Source: Phlebopus portentosus (lineage: Eukaryota; Basidiomycota; Agaricomycetes; Boletales; Boletinellaceae). From it: a stretch of DNA of 64,000 bases. The stretch covers positions 930,001 through 994,000 of the forward strand of contig JAYXKI010000015.1 in the NCBI GenBank assembly GCA_037892935.1. The letters run 5' to 3'. Shown here in pieces: positions 50,150 through 61,236 of the stretch. Each line of letters starts with the position of its first letter. Position 1 is the stretch's first letter. Below the pieces are notes generated by a model, which saw only the letters and a list, made by a program, of their open reading frames with translations, ran no database searches and was not told where the DNA came from. Both the position numbers and the translations under genes were made by a program.

Positions 50150-53100
50150 CAACGTCAATATATCGTTGCTTCCGACCTCCCTCTATCCAATGATGGAGAC
50201 GACTACGACTTCGATGGACTCGGCATGTGGGATGATGGAGATAGGGATCTCGAGGCTGAGGTTGACACGGGCGAACTTCCGGAGCTGGATGTCAAGGTGC
50301 AGAATGTTAGTGACGAGACAAGCGAAGTTGACAAGACAAACGAAGGTGAGTTCTTCATTCTATGGCATGCTATTGCGATGACAGCCCATGTACCTAGGCC
50401 TTATGCACTCTTATCGAATTCCAAATGAGTTCGTTGAGCCGTCGTACATCTTCAAGACTCCGAATACACCCTGGGATCCTGTGAAAACCTGGAACTCGCT
50501 CGACAAAACTTTCTTCTGGAAATCTGTTCTGGCTCTTGTCGCTTGGCTTCACCTGATATACCACCTTCCTCATAGAGCCTGCAACCTCATGCTAAAAATT
50601 CTGAAGCATATATTCATTCTTCTGGGCGCTGGTCCTCCTGGCTGGACTCCTATTCTTTCTCTTCAAGCAGCTTACTGAAGGCTTCACCTAGACGACAGGT
50701 TTCTTATCATGCCAATGTGTCCTAGTTGTCGTCGTATCTTCCCTCCTGGTGCCCCTGATACTCTTGAGTGCCTTGAATGTCAAATTTCTCTATTTGACAC
50801 TAACCCTCGAACTCAGGAGAAGAAATTAAAACTTAAGTATCCATTCTTTCCGATCTCCCAGCAACTAGCAGAAATAGTCATGCAGCCAGGAATTGAAGAT
50901 CTCCTGGACTCATGGCGAAATTTCGAGCACAGAGAGGGCGAATACCATGATATAAGTGATGGAAATGTCTGGAATAGCCTCAAGGGAGCAGACGGTAAGC
51001 TATTCTTCGACCGAAGTCCCGAGCGCAAGGACGCGACCGAGCTCCGAATTGCCTTGACCCTCGGATTCGATGGGTGAGTGTTTCTCATTCATTCCATTTC
51101 ATACAGTCATACCGTATGTGAATGGAGAGATGTTCAACATGTTGAGTAGAGTCGCCTCGGATGCCAACTAACAAATCAACTAGATTCTCGTTCACGCAAA
51201 GCAAAAGCGGACGAACACATTCGTCCAATGCGTTATCCTTCAGTATCGCGAACTTACCGATTCAACTCAGGTGGGCTCTTTTTTTCGTACGCTATGACGT
51301 GGGTTGCTGAGCTTCATTAGATACCGACCTCGTTTTCTACTCTTGACTGGCGTTGCTCCAGGGCTGAAGGGACTAACGTCAGAACAAACTCAGTACATCC
51401 TCGAGCCCGTCGTTGACGACTTCCTTGTGCTCTATAAGGATGGATTTATAGTATCGACTCCCCGATTTCCGCAAGGTAAGTAGTTTTTCATTGGTATATA
51501 ACGAGACTGACCTTTTCTAGGTTGACTATGCCGAGTGGTACTCATTGCTAGATGCATGGATCACATCGCGCTGTGCAAAGCATGCGCGATGGCAGGCCAT
51601 GCATCCAGCAATGATTTCTGCACGAAGTGCAAGGCTACACACGACATGCTGAAGATGAGCGAAGGACTTAAAGACTGTGAGTTCGAACTGAAAGATAAAG
51701 AAATTTTTACTACTGACGAATTCTCAAAGCATTCCCTCATCGTTCTGGAGAAGAAAACTGAAGGCTTGCCTTCGAGTACCGCTCAATAGATGACGAAGAA
51801 GAAAAACAAAAGTTTTTTGACATTCATGGTGTAGGCTATACTGAGCTTGCCAGGCTCAGTTACTTCGATCTCGTTCGCATGACTGTTATAGATCCGATGC
51901 ATAATGTATTGCTTGGTAAGTGGCTTGAGTTCAATCTTGCCTTACCACTTGACTGATTCGAGTATCAGGAATCATGCGTTGTCAATGGCATGAGTCCTGG
52001 ATCAAAACAAGCGTGCTTCGTAAGAGAACGGAACCATACCTCGTCCAGCGCGAACTTGACCTTCTCAATGCGTATCTCAAGGAGGTAAGGACTATACTCA
52101 GCTAGGATCTATCTATAGGTACTAACTCAAGTCTCTAGTTCGAGATGCCATCTTGGCTAGGCCGTATTCCATCGGAAGTTGGCTATCCTGCAGCCGGTTC
52201 CCTCAGCGCAGATGAGTACAAGACTCTCACGCTCGTCTATCTTCCGATTGTTGTGAGACTCCATCTCATTGGATAAGCATCGCTGTACTCTATCTTTGTT
52301 CCGGCTTATACAAGTCTTTCATAGATCCCATTCGTCTGGTCTGAATGGCAGCCAGTTGCTGCCAAAGACCATGAAGCTGCGCTCAAGAGATGGAGAAAGA
52401 AATCGGGATCCGATCCCGAACCTAGGATTCGGATGCACGAAGATGAACCAGGAAATTTCCTGAAGCTTGCTGCCGCACTTAAAATTCTTCTAGGGAGATC
52501 TATCCGAGACGTCGACCTTGACCGAGCGCAGAAGAACCTTCTTGAGTACCTTCAGGGATACCTGGTAGTAAGTGTCATCATATCTCATTTCCAAGGATTG
52601 CGTCAGTAACCTGAGGTTCATAGCTTCATCCAGATGATGTAAAACCCAATGAAAATTGGGTTTTACATCTATTCGATCAGATTCGTGACTACGGGCCCGT
52701 ATATTCGTTTTGGACTTTCACGTTCGAGCGGTTAAACAAGGTACTCAAAGGCTATAAGACTAACAGTCACAGAGGTGGAGAGGTCGAAGTTTCTTTTTTT
52801 CGTGAATTCCACCGAGACGTTCGTCTTCGGGATTTTATCACCACCATCGCACAAAGCGACGAGGCAGCGGGACTAGGAGCTGTAAAGACAGCTCATCTTA
52901 TTTTAGAGACGGACTCAGACAATCGGGGGACAGTAGCCTCTCTGTGCCGAGAGATTGATGAGGCCGCCATCGAAGGTAAGTATATATATTTCTTGGCTGC
53001 ATATATCTACTTAAAAATATCAAATCATAGCTGGAAAGCATTTTTTTCTGGGACCAAGCTCCATCGGCCAGCTGACGAATGCTCTGCAAAGTCAGCTGGT

Positions 53101-53606
53101 CCAATTTTACGATACTTATCATAACTACGCAAAGGTTTGCTCACTGAGCGCAAATTTTCGACCAAATATGATCCCAGCACCAAACTTTCTTTTCACTCGA
53201 GTCGAATATCCCAGATATTTAGTTTTTGATGGCCGCCGAATCGTCCCCAGCTCCGATGTATACCATTCCCCAGATTCGATAATTCAAACACAATTTAACG
53301 GCGGAAAATTTGTCGGCCAAGTCGTCAAGATCCTCAAGCACTCTCAGAAACTTATAGAAGGGTCCAATACCCTATTAGAAGTCCGCTGGTTCAAACCGCT
53401 CGAGCCGAACATACTTAATACATCAATTTGGGATATACAGTGAGTCATGACAAGCTCAAGACAATAGATAATAACAAACGTAATTTCCTGCATTTTATAG
53501 CCCGAAACTGGAGATCGGATTTTTTGAATTCGATACTTATCTCGAGGCGAATGAGGGCCCGCCAGCCCTTCTTTCCCCCGACAAAATCATCTCCCAGGCG
53601 TGCCGT
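50150..53606 (+). pseudogene. tnp2-type (CACTA/En-Spm-like) transposase, decayed, 5' part
   Basis: Multi-exon transposase common in agaricomycetes. Recognisable blocks in order: the acidic start YDFDGLGMWDDGD; LALVAWLHLIYHL; a zinc-ribbon-like MCPSCRRIF...CLEC (50,709-50,780); DGFSFTQSKSGRTHSS across the intron at 51,076; CKACAMAGHASSNDFCTKCK (51,577-51,636); DPMHNVLLG (about 51,894); PSWLGRIPSEVG; YGPVYSFWTFTFERLNKVLKG; and a C-terminal EIGFFEFDTYLEANEGPP. Joined exons meet three in-frame TGA codons (50676-50678, 51523-51525, 51759-51761), so it is not translatable as one protein. The last exon is cut at 53,606 by the LTR element and resumes at 60,783. No transposon terminal repeats were identified. 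Confidence 0.8.
52636..52669. repeat. Perfect 15-bp hairpin inside the transposase coding sequence
   Basis: GATGTAAAACCCAAT, loop GAAA, ATTGGGTTTTACATC: a perfect inverted repeat within an open exon (coding DVKPNENWVLHL). Confidence 0.85.
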
Positions 53607-55589
53607 TGTAGTGCCCTGGCCAGTCCTGTGCCAGGACACTCATACTATGGCTCTCCCCTACTTCAGATACCATATCCCTTCGCCGCCTACACCTCAGAGG
53701 ACCAAGGCATACTCATACCACACTCTAGAGGCCATACGAGCACATATCTATAGATTCTAGCCTACGCTTCCCCCTGCGGTGCCCTCCGAGAGTCCAGACG
53801 AGTCCGCCGCTGGCTCCCTGGCACCCATACACATCCGCCGAAGGCTCCTACCCAGCACCAGACACCATAGGAGATGTCCCCCAATCATTATAGGCCTTCG
53901 TTATTACGATTCCTCATACGTACAGGCTCGAGGCGGATTTGGACACCCCTGCGGCGGCCCCCCAAGCCTCAGATTGGTCCGGCGGCCACTCAGGCGTCCT
54001 CAGGTGCCCTCGCCGAGGCCTCCTACAACTTACCAGGCAGTCCCCCAAGGCCTATGGATTTATCTAGTATCATCCCTGCTCATATGCCACTAAAGGCCGC
54101 AGTTTTACGAATCCGCCGCCGATCGAGCGGCGACTTGCAGATCCGCCGCTCCGGCGCCCTCCTTAGTTACCATGGATCGCCTACACTCTATATTGAGTGC
54201 GGCGGCGGCCTTGGGCGGCCCAGAGACCCTGACTGATGCGCCCTCTATCTCATATATGCGATATGAGCCTCCGAACATCGGCCCCGATGTTTCCCGACTT
54301 CCCCCCAAGCAGCGGGCGACTCTAGACCATATATGGCAGTCAGGCATGTGGTACAGCGGCGTGCCAAGCCACCGACCGCCGCCGCCAAGCCAGACTCCGC
54401 CGGCGCCCATTTTATTGCAGATACACGATATATCATACTATTGGATAGCCCCCTCACGTTGGCGCTGCTATACGCCTCCTAGATGCTCCGGCGGCGGCCC
54501 TTGGCAAGCCCAGTGACTCAGGAGATGTTGTCAGACAGTAGGACTCATCGGCGAGAGCAGTAGAGTATATATAGAGTGTATATTCATCAGTAGACGACAC
54601 CACATACCAGATACAAGAGCACATTCATAGCAGAGAGCTTCCACATCATACAAGGGCCAGGGTTCGAGATTCCCTCACTCTGAGCTCCCCCTCATGTACT
54701 GAGCTCCCCCATTGACTATATACTACCCTTGACTCATCGTTCTATTCTCCTTCGGCGCCTCTGACATTTAGTGTGTGAGTCAGGACTGGGAACCTACCCC
54801 CAAACGTCCGCCGCACTCCATTGTACCTGTCGGGCGGCCTCTATTCGACCTCGGCAGCCCTCCGGCGACACGGGCCTTCTGTCCTACACCCCTGCGGCGT
54901 CTTTTCCAGTTACTCGCCGCATGTTGTCCCTTATATTCATCATAGACGGCCCCTACCTTTCATTTATCTGGTTTACGCTACTGCGGTGGATTTGTACACG
55001 CTCCCTCGTCCCCGGCGGCCCCCTATTCGACCTCGGCGGCCCTCCGGTGACACAGGCCTTCCATTGTATTCCCCCTCGGCGTCTTGTTCATCTACTCGCC
55101 GCACGTTACGCCTCGTATCCGTCGTATACGGTCCCTACCTTTCATTTATCCAGTTTACGCTACCGCGGCGGATTTGTACGAGCTCCCTTGTCCCTGGCGG
55201 CCCCCTATTCGACCTCGGCGGCCCTCCGGCGACACAGGCCTTCCATTGTATTCCCCCTCGGCGTCTTTTTCACCTACTCGCCGCACGTTACGCCTCATAT
55301 TCGTCATATACAGTTCCTAGCTTCCTCCTACTGAGATTGCGCTACTCCGGCGGACTCCTGTGACCTCCCCTTCGGTCCGGCGGACCTACTAGAGCATTCC
55401 TTTCATACCTTGGCGTCACTAGGCCACTCCCCCACGTCTCTGACGGTCTTTGGCACCTGCCAGGTGGTTAGTGGTTGGAGTCTGATAGCTTGAGGCTTCG
55501 TTTCTGGAGGTTTCTTCACACATTCAGCTCCCTTAGTAGGACGGACATCTGTAGCGCCTTCAGATAGAGAGACCACCCAGAATACCACA
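53607..55589 (+). repeat. 5' LTR, 1,983 bp
   Basis: Matches the 3' LTR at an offset of 5,189 with no indel noticed. I counted about 20 substitutions, all transitions. It includes a TATATATAGAG run near 54,567 that could serve as core promoter, and three tandem 182-bp subrepeats. Proline-rich open frames inside are shared by both LTRs and are not called as genes. Confidence 0.9.
54841..55330 (+). repeat. Tandem 182-bp subrepeats within the 5' LTR
   Basis: CTATTCGACCTCGG recurs at 54841, 55023 and 55205, an exact period of 182 bp, with the flanking GGCCCTCCGG...CATTTATC sequence also repeated. The same triplet of repeats is present in the 3' LTR at 60030, 60212 and 60394. Confidence 0.85.
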
Positions 55590-55592
55590 TCT

Positions 55593-55610
55593 TGGAGCCC
55601 ACCAGCGAGG
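55593..55610 (+). promoter_or_regulatory. Candidate primer-binding site
   Basis: TGGAGCCCACCAGCGAGG starts three bases after the 5' LTR. A TGG start, complementary to a tRNA CCA end, is what a reverse-transcription primer site needs. The tRNA was not identified. Confidence 0.4.
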
Positions 55611-55706
55611 GAGCTGTTTGTTTTTGAAGACCCTTCCCTCCCACCCTTATTTTCGCCGTTTTTCAACTTTTCAATACTCCGGCGGACTGCCAAGGCCTTC
55701 GGCGCC

Positions 55707-58088
55707 ATGACACTCCCTCAATTCATCGATCCTGATGATCTCCCATTCACCGGACCCTCTCCTACCATCTCAGGCTTCACTATGCCACTCCCTGGTGACA
55801 AATCTATCCCCAAAATCGATGTTTCTGGCTCCCCAACCTCCATACCTAGGTTTTTCGACACTGTCTACCTCCTTGGACGAACCGCCGGCCTCTCAGACTG
55901 CCATATCATCGCCTGGGCTCGCTTCTATGCACCGGCGAAAGAACAACCTCTCTGGAGACACTGCGCCGAAGTGGCAGGCAATAGCTATTCTGCCTTCCGA
56001 GATGCCGCACTCAAGATGTACCCACATTCCCAACCGGTTTACACCCTCCAAGACCTCCGGCGCCTCATTTTATCGACTCAGGCACTCCCCAGCTTCACCC
56101 TAGAGTCCTACGGCGGATTTCTGCAAGACTTCCACAGAGTTTCTGGGTACTTACTGCGAAATGGCGAAATTTCGACGTTTGAAGAACAACGAATGTTTAT
56201 GGAAGGAATCCCCGCCACCTATCACAGGGAACTCAACTTCTCCCTTCGCCTGACTGACCCAGAACACGCCGCCGGCGTTCCCTGGCCAGTAGAAGCAGTG
56301 ACAGACGAAATCCAGCGAATTGTCAAGGTACAACAGGTTTTAGCATATACCGAGTCCCCAGCACCCCTAGTCGAGGCCTACTATGCCAGCACAAGTCCCC
56401 CAGCCATCAGTCACATCCAGAACACCCTCGGCGTCGACGCCCATGCCAAAAACAAGCCGCCGATGCCTGCAGCACCAGCAGCCAATGGTCTATACGCCTC
56501 GCCGGTGAATGTATGGCCTCCTCAGCCAAAACTGAGCCCCTCGCTGATGCCTACCAATGCCCTGATCACTTCGCCAGCCCCATGGCATGTCCAGCGGCCT
56601 ACTCTAGCCTTGCCCTCGACATTTTCGCCGGTTGCACACCAGGCCCAGCCCACACATTTTCTGGACATGCAAAAGTGTTCTTCAGCCCCCAATGCATTCG
56701 CCGCTGACTTTCCTGCTCCGCCGCCGCCACCCCCTGCCAAATGCAAAGCCTCGGCGGATGGTTCTAGCCTACAGAACATCACTACCATCCCTCTGGCATA
56801 CCCCCCAGCCCTGGCGGCCTCATGTAATGTCCTAGACCAATGGCCTATACCTGGTGTCTCTCTCATTCTGGCGACTCACGAACGGTTCTATCGGCGGCCA
56901 GACCCCGGCGCCCCTGCTCCCCATTTGGCCTCGGCGAACCTCAGGCAACCTTCCAAGCATCCCCCTAAAGGTTCCCAAGCCCCGCCGGCGGCTCAGGCCT
57001 GCAGTATTTGTGGTTTTACGACACACCGAACAGCGAAATGCCCTACACGAAGCTTCCTACTCAATTCTGGCATTACTGTAGCTGACATGCGCGGCCGCCT
57101 CATGCAACCTGATGGCAGACCTTTCACTGGCAATCACTCTGGAGGCCGCATCCTAGATCAGCTGAATCATTACTTTACTCGGAACGTGAACATGATACCT
57201 CTTGGACTGCAAATACCTATTCTACCGCTTCCAGATGACCTAGGCCTCACTTCGGCGCCCCAGGAACTGCCTTCCAACCGCCGCCGCAAGCCTCCTAGAC
57301 AATGGGGCGTCCCCCAGGACACTCCAGGCGCCGGCCACACGCCTCAGGCGAAGTTACAGGGCCAGACGCCGCCAAACAACACCTGCAGCGCCTCTATGGT
57401 ACTTGAACAGCTCCCAGACATGTCCCCCAGCCCGGCCACTGCTCCCCAAGTCAGGAAAGTACCCTCACCCTTTGGCACCATCCTCCCCAAGCCCACGGCG
57501 GCGATTCCAGATGACCCAGACGAGCCAATTAATCCGCCGATCCAACACAGCAAAGCGTACATGAAGGCCTACTCACGTCAAGCATCCCTCACCAACGCCG
57601 CAGACACGCCACCGCCCTGGAAACCACCGGCCGGCTTCCCTAAGGTCCTAGACAAGCCCCTAGCACCAGCAGTCGTCCCCTTGCATGAGATCAACGTCCG
57701 CCTGAATGATACATTACAGGTTAATGGTGTCCTCGACTCTGGAAGTTCATTTATTGGTATTCCCCGACGTATATGGCGACAAATAAAATCGCCGGCCTGC
57801 ATTTCCAACCCCACACACATCCAGACAGCCTCGCCGAACCCCAGCCAGAGCTCCCACATCATCCCCTGTGTCAAGATTTCACTCCCCGGGTTCTCTATGC
57901 ATGCACCGGTCTACATACTCGAAAATGCGCCGTTTGACCTCCTCCTTGGCCGGCCCTTCTTTGCACACACTCATGCTGTCACTGCAGACCTTGACGAACA
58001 CTTCCAGACCCTCTACATCACAGATCCAGTCACCGGCGAAGTATTCTGCCTGCCTACAAGCCCCAGAACGCCTCCGCCGGTGCCCTAA
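55707..58088 (+). CDS. Gag-aspartic protease polyprotein, 793 aa
   Basis: Single uninterrupted frame from ATG 55707 to TAA 58086-58088. The N-terminal 210 residues resemble a retrotransposon capsid region (FRDAALKMYP, SYGGFLQDFHRVSGYLL). A Pro/Ala-rich linker follows. Residues 432-445 are a CX2CX4HX4C zinc knuckle (CSICGFTTHRTAKC), which binds nucleic acid. The C-terminal part is a retropepsin-like protease with catalytic DSGS at 677-680 and DLLLGRPFF as the conserved second half. Because the frame is fully open in an element with about 99% identical LTRs, it was probably functional at insertion. It ends with no pol frame downstream. Confidence 0.88.
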   Translation: MTLPQFIDPDDLPFTGPSPTISGFTMPLPGDKSIPKIDVSGSPTSIPRFFDTVYLLGRTAGLSDCHIIAWARFYAPAKEQPLWRHCAEVAGNSYSAFRDAALKMYPHSQPVYTLQDLRRLILSTQALPSFTLESYGGFLQDFHRVSGYLLRNGEISTFEEQRMFMEGIPATYHRELNFSLRLTDPEHAAGVPWPVEAVTDEIQRIVKVQQVLAYTESPAPLVEAYYASTSPPAISHIQNTLGVDAHAKNKPPMPAAPAANGLYASPVNVWPPQPKLSPSLMPTNALITSPAPWHVQRPTLALPSTFSPVAHQAQPTHFLDMQKCSSAPNAFAADFPAPPPPPPAKCKASADGSSLQNITTIPLAYPPALAASCNVLDQWPIPGVSLILATHERFYRRPDPGAPAPHLASANLRQPSKHPPKGSQAPPAAQACSICGFTTHRTAKCPTRSFLLNSGITVADMRGRLMQPDGRPFTGNHSGGRILDQLNHYFTRNVNMIPLGLQIPILPLPDDLGLTSAPQELPSNRRRKPPRQWGVPQDTPGAGHTPQAKLQGQTPPNNTCSASMVLEQLPDMSPSPATAPQVRKVPSPFGTILPKPTAAIPDDPDEPINPPIQHSKAYMKAYSRQASLTNAADTPPPWKPPAGFPKVLDKPLAPAVVPLHEINVRLNDTLQVNGVLDSGSSFIGIPRRIWRQIKSPACISNPTHIQTASPNPSQSSHIIPCVKISLPGFSMHAPVYILENAPFDLLLGRPFFAHTHAVTADLDEHFQTLYITDPVTGEVFCLPTSPRTPPPVP

Positions 58089-58795
58089 CAAAGGCATAAC
58101 TGATGTAGCACACTGCGGCGAACCCCCCCCAGCACCGGTACTCGAATCAGGACACCCTTTAATCACTATCTCATGCCCAACACCATCCCTCACCTTCCCG
58201 CCTTAGCTCCCAGGCAACCTCATTGCTGGTACAGCCCCGGCGATCAAAGAAATGTACGCCTTGGCGACATTTTCAATGTCTACAAGCTCCCCCGCCCCAG
58301 AATTCTCATGGCCGGCCCCTGCGGCGGCCAGAGACGCCTCCCTACACTACAATACCTCCCAGACGCCGCCGATGCCTGCGGCGCCTCCTCCGAGTGATGC
58401 CCACTCCTCCTACACATTTTCGGCGAAACGCCCCCCCAAGCCCCCCTCAGTGCTATACAGCCAATTCCTGGCCTCGGCGCCACTCCGGCCACACACAGAC
58501 ATATCCCCTTAGGCCAAGAGACGCCTCCCCATGCATCTACGCTGCCGCCAAACACTGGCACACACTGGAACAAACACCTGCGGCGACACCAGCCCTCCGA
58601 AGCAGCCAATACTTGAGATTTCACAAATCCATCCACCGCCAACCCGGCCCCTTCATCCCATACCCTCCAAATTCACTCCTCTATCACCCCCTTCTATCGG
58701 CGACCAGCCACAGCACCATACAGCCCTTATTTTAACTTCGGCCCACTGTATACAGCCTTTTTTTTTAATGATTTTTTTATATAGTAACCTGGAGA
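58089..58795 (+). other. Interior tail of the LTR element, no pol
   Basis: About 700 bp between the gag stop and the 3' LTR. It is Pro/Arg-codon-rich in several frames but contains none of the reverse transcriptase, RNase H or integrase motifs. Local words (CCGGCGCCCC, CCTCCGGCC) resemble the gag linker. A T-rich stretch (58,757-58,780) and a weak purine run AACCTGGAGA lie just before the 3' LTR; the latter is a poor polypurine tract. Confidence 0.6.
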
Positions 58796-60778
58796 TGTAG
58801 TGCCCTGGCCAGTCCTGTGCCAGGACACTCATACTATGGCTCTCCCCTACTTCAGATACCATATCCCTTCGCCGCCTACACCTCAGAGGACCAAGGCATA
58901 CTCATACCACACTCTAGAGGCCATACGAGCACATATCTATAGATTCTAGCCTACGCTTCCCCCTGCGGCGCCCTCCGAGAGTCCAGACGAGTCCGCCGCT
59001 GGCTCCCTGGCACCCATACACATCCGCCGAAGGCTCCTACCCAGCACCAGACACCATAGGAGATGTCCCCCAATCATTATAGGCCTTCGTTATTACGATT
59101 CCTCATACGTACAGGCTCGAGGCGGATTTGGACACCCCTGCGGCGGCCCCCCAAGCCTCAGATTGGTCCGGCGGCCACTCAGGCGTCCTCAGGTGCCCTC
59201 GCCGAGGCCTCCTACAACTTACCAGGCAGTCCCCCAAGGCCTATGGATTTATCTAGTATCATCCCTGCTCATATGCCACTAAAGGCCGCAGTTTTACGAA
59301 TCCGCCGCCGATCGAGCAGCGACTTGCAGATCCGCCGCTCCGGCGCCCTCCTTAGTTACCATGGATCGCCTACACTCTATATTGAGTGCGGCGGCGGCCT
59401 TGGGCGGCCCAGAGACCCTGACTGATGCACCCTCTATCTCATATATGCGATATGAGCCTCCAAACATTGGCCCCGATGTTTCCCGACTTCCCCCCAAGCA
59501 GCGGGCGACTCTAGACCATATATGGCAGTCAGGCATGTGGTACAGCGGCGTGCCAAGCCACCGACCGCCGCCGCCAAGCCAGACTCCGCTGGCGCCCGTT
59601 TTATTGCAGATACACGATATATCATACTATTGGATAGCCCCCTCACGTTGGCGCTGCTATACGCCTCCTAGATGCTCCGGCGGCGGCCCTTGGCGAGCCC
59701 AGTGACTCAGGAGATGTTGTCAGACAGTAGGACTCATCGGCGAGAGCAGTAGAGTATATATAGAGTGTATATTCATCAGTAGATGACACCACATACCAGA
59801 TACAAGAGCACATTCATAGCAGAGAGCTTCCACATCATACAAGGGCCAGGGTTCGAGATTCCCTCACTCTGAGCTCCCCCTCATGTACTGAGCTCCCCCA
59901 TTGACTATATACTACCCTTGACTCGTCGTTCTATTCTCCTTCGGCGCCTCTGACATTTAGTGTGTGAGTCAGGACTGGGAACCTACCCCCAAACGTCCGC
60001 CGCACTCCATTGTACCTGTCGGGCGGCCTCTATTCGACCTCGGCGGCCCTCCGGCGACACGGGCCTTCTGTCCTACACCCCTGCGGCGTCTTTTCCAGTT
60101 ACTCGCCGCATGTTGTCCCTTATATTCATCATAGACGGCCCCTACCTTTCATTTATCTGGTTTACGCTACTGCGGTGGATTTGTACACGCTCCCTCGTCC
60201 CCGGCGGCCCCCTATTTGACCTCGGCGGCCCTCCGGTGACACAGGCCTTCCATTGTATTCCCCCTCGGCGTCTTGTTCATCTACTCGCCGCACGTTACGC
60301 CTCGTATCCATCGTATACGGTCCCTACCTTTCATTTATCCAGTTTACGCTACTGCGGTGGATTTGTACGAGCTCCCTCATCCCTGGCGGCCCCCTATTCG
60401 ACCTCAGCGGCCCTCCGGCGACACAGGCCTTCCATTGTATTCCCCCTCGGCATCTTTTTCACCTACTCGCCGCACGTTACGCCTCATATTCGTCATATAC
60501 AGTTCCTAGCTTCCTCCTACTGAGATTGCGCTACTCCGGCGGACTCCTGTGACCTCCCCTTCGGTCCGGCGGACCTACTAGAGCATTCCTTTCATACCTC
60601 GGCGTCACTAGGCCACTCCCCCACGTCTCTGACGGTCTTTGGCACCTGCCAGGTGGTTAGTGGTTGGAGTCTGATAGCTTGAGGCTTCGTTTCTGGAGGT
60701 TTCTTCACACATTCAGCTCCCTTAGTAGGACGGACATCTGTAGCGCCTTCAGATAGAGAGACCACCCAGAATACCACA
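58796..60778 (+). repeat. 3' LTR, 1,983 bp
   Basis: Direct copy of 53,607-55,589. See the 5' LTR for the comparison. The 182-bp subrepeats are at 60030, 60212 and 60394. Confidence 0.9.
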
Positions 60779-60782
60779 CCGT

Positions 60783-60809
60783 CTCTGTATTTTATATCGG
60801 CAGCCCTGA
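60783..60809 (+). pseudogene. tnp2 transposase, last codons after the LTR insertion
   Basis: Removing the element and one CCGT copy joins CAGGCGTGCCGT to CTCTGTATT in frame, and the frame then ends at TGA 60807-60809. This confirms that the LTR element landed in an exon. Confidence 0.7.
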
Positions 60810-61236
60810 GACACTGACGAGATCGATGAAGCGGACAATCAACCAGCCCATAAAATATGGGCAATAGTTGGTTTAACAAAGGACATATTGGCTAACTGAA
60901 CTCTCAAAAGCATATCGACATTCGAAAGCATTTTTTGATTCACAGCGACAATAGTACATGAGGACACGAATACGGTGAGTTCGGAACATTCTGGTGCTAC
61001 AGTTACTAACGTTTGAACACGATCTAAAGAGAAAATGGAATTGAAGTTGAACATCGATGGAATTCGAAGAGCAGCTGCGCGATTAACTCTAGACTTGGTG
61101 ATGCTGATGCTGAAGTAGGTGGCGATCAAAGGACAAGAGAACAAGAGAGGGCCAGTGCCATAGTAAGTTTCGGACATGACTTGATTCGAGTACTGATTGA
61201 AGTCGAACATCGATGGAATTCGAAGAGCAGAAGCTT
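60810..61236. other. Intergenic region with a 35-bp direct repeat
   Basis: A 35-bp direct repeat (ATTGAAG..GAACATCGATGG..) occurs at 61040-61074 and 61196-61230 with one T/C difference. No gene was found; the minus-strand frame 61,210-60,839 overlaps the repeats and has no family signal. It may include the 3' end of the transposon. Confidence 0.5.

Larger units (their letters stand above)
53607..60778 (+). mobile_element. Non-autonomous LTR retrotransposon, Gag-protease only (7,172 bp)
   Basis: Two long direct repeats (53,607-55,589 and 58,796-60,778), both beginning TGTAGTGCCC and ending TACCACA, bound a 3,206-bp interior. CCGT lies immediately outside both ends (53603-53606 and 60779-60782), as expected for a 4-bp target-site duplication. 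The interior encodes one 793-aa Gag-protease protein. No reverse transcriptase, RNase H or integrase frame was found, so movement would need enzymes from a relative. The element is GC-rich with many CCG/CGG trinucleotides, unlike its surroundings. It inserted in the sense orientation into the last exon of the tnp2 pseudogene. The arrangement resembles the TR-GAG class described in plants; lineage (Ty3-like or other) cannot be set without pol. Confidence 0.88.

Noticed and set aside
54771..55363. Long Pro/Arg/Ser-rich frames inside both LTRs
   Set aside because: They arise from CCG-rich tandem repeats and lie in non-coding LTR DNA in several frames at once.
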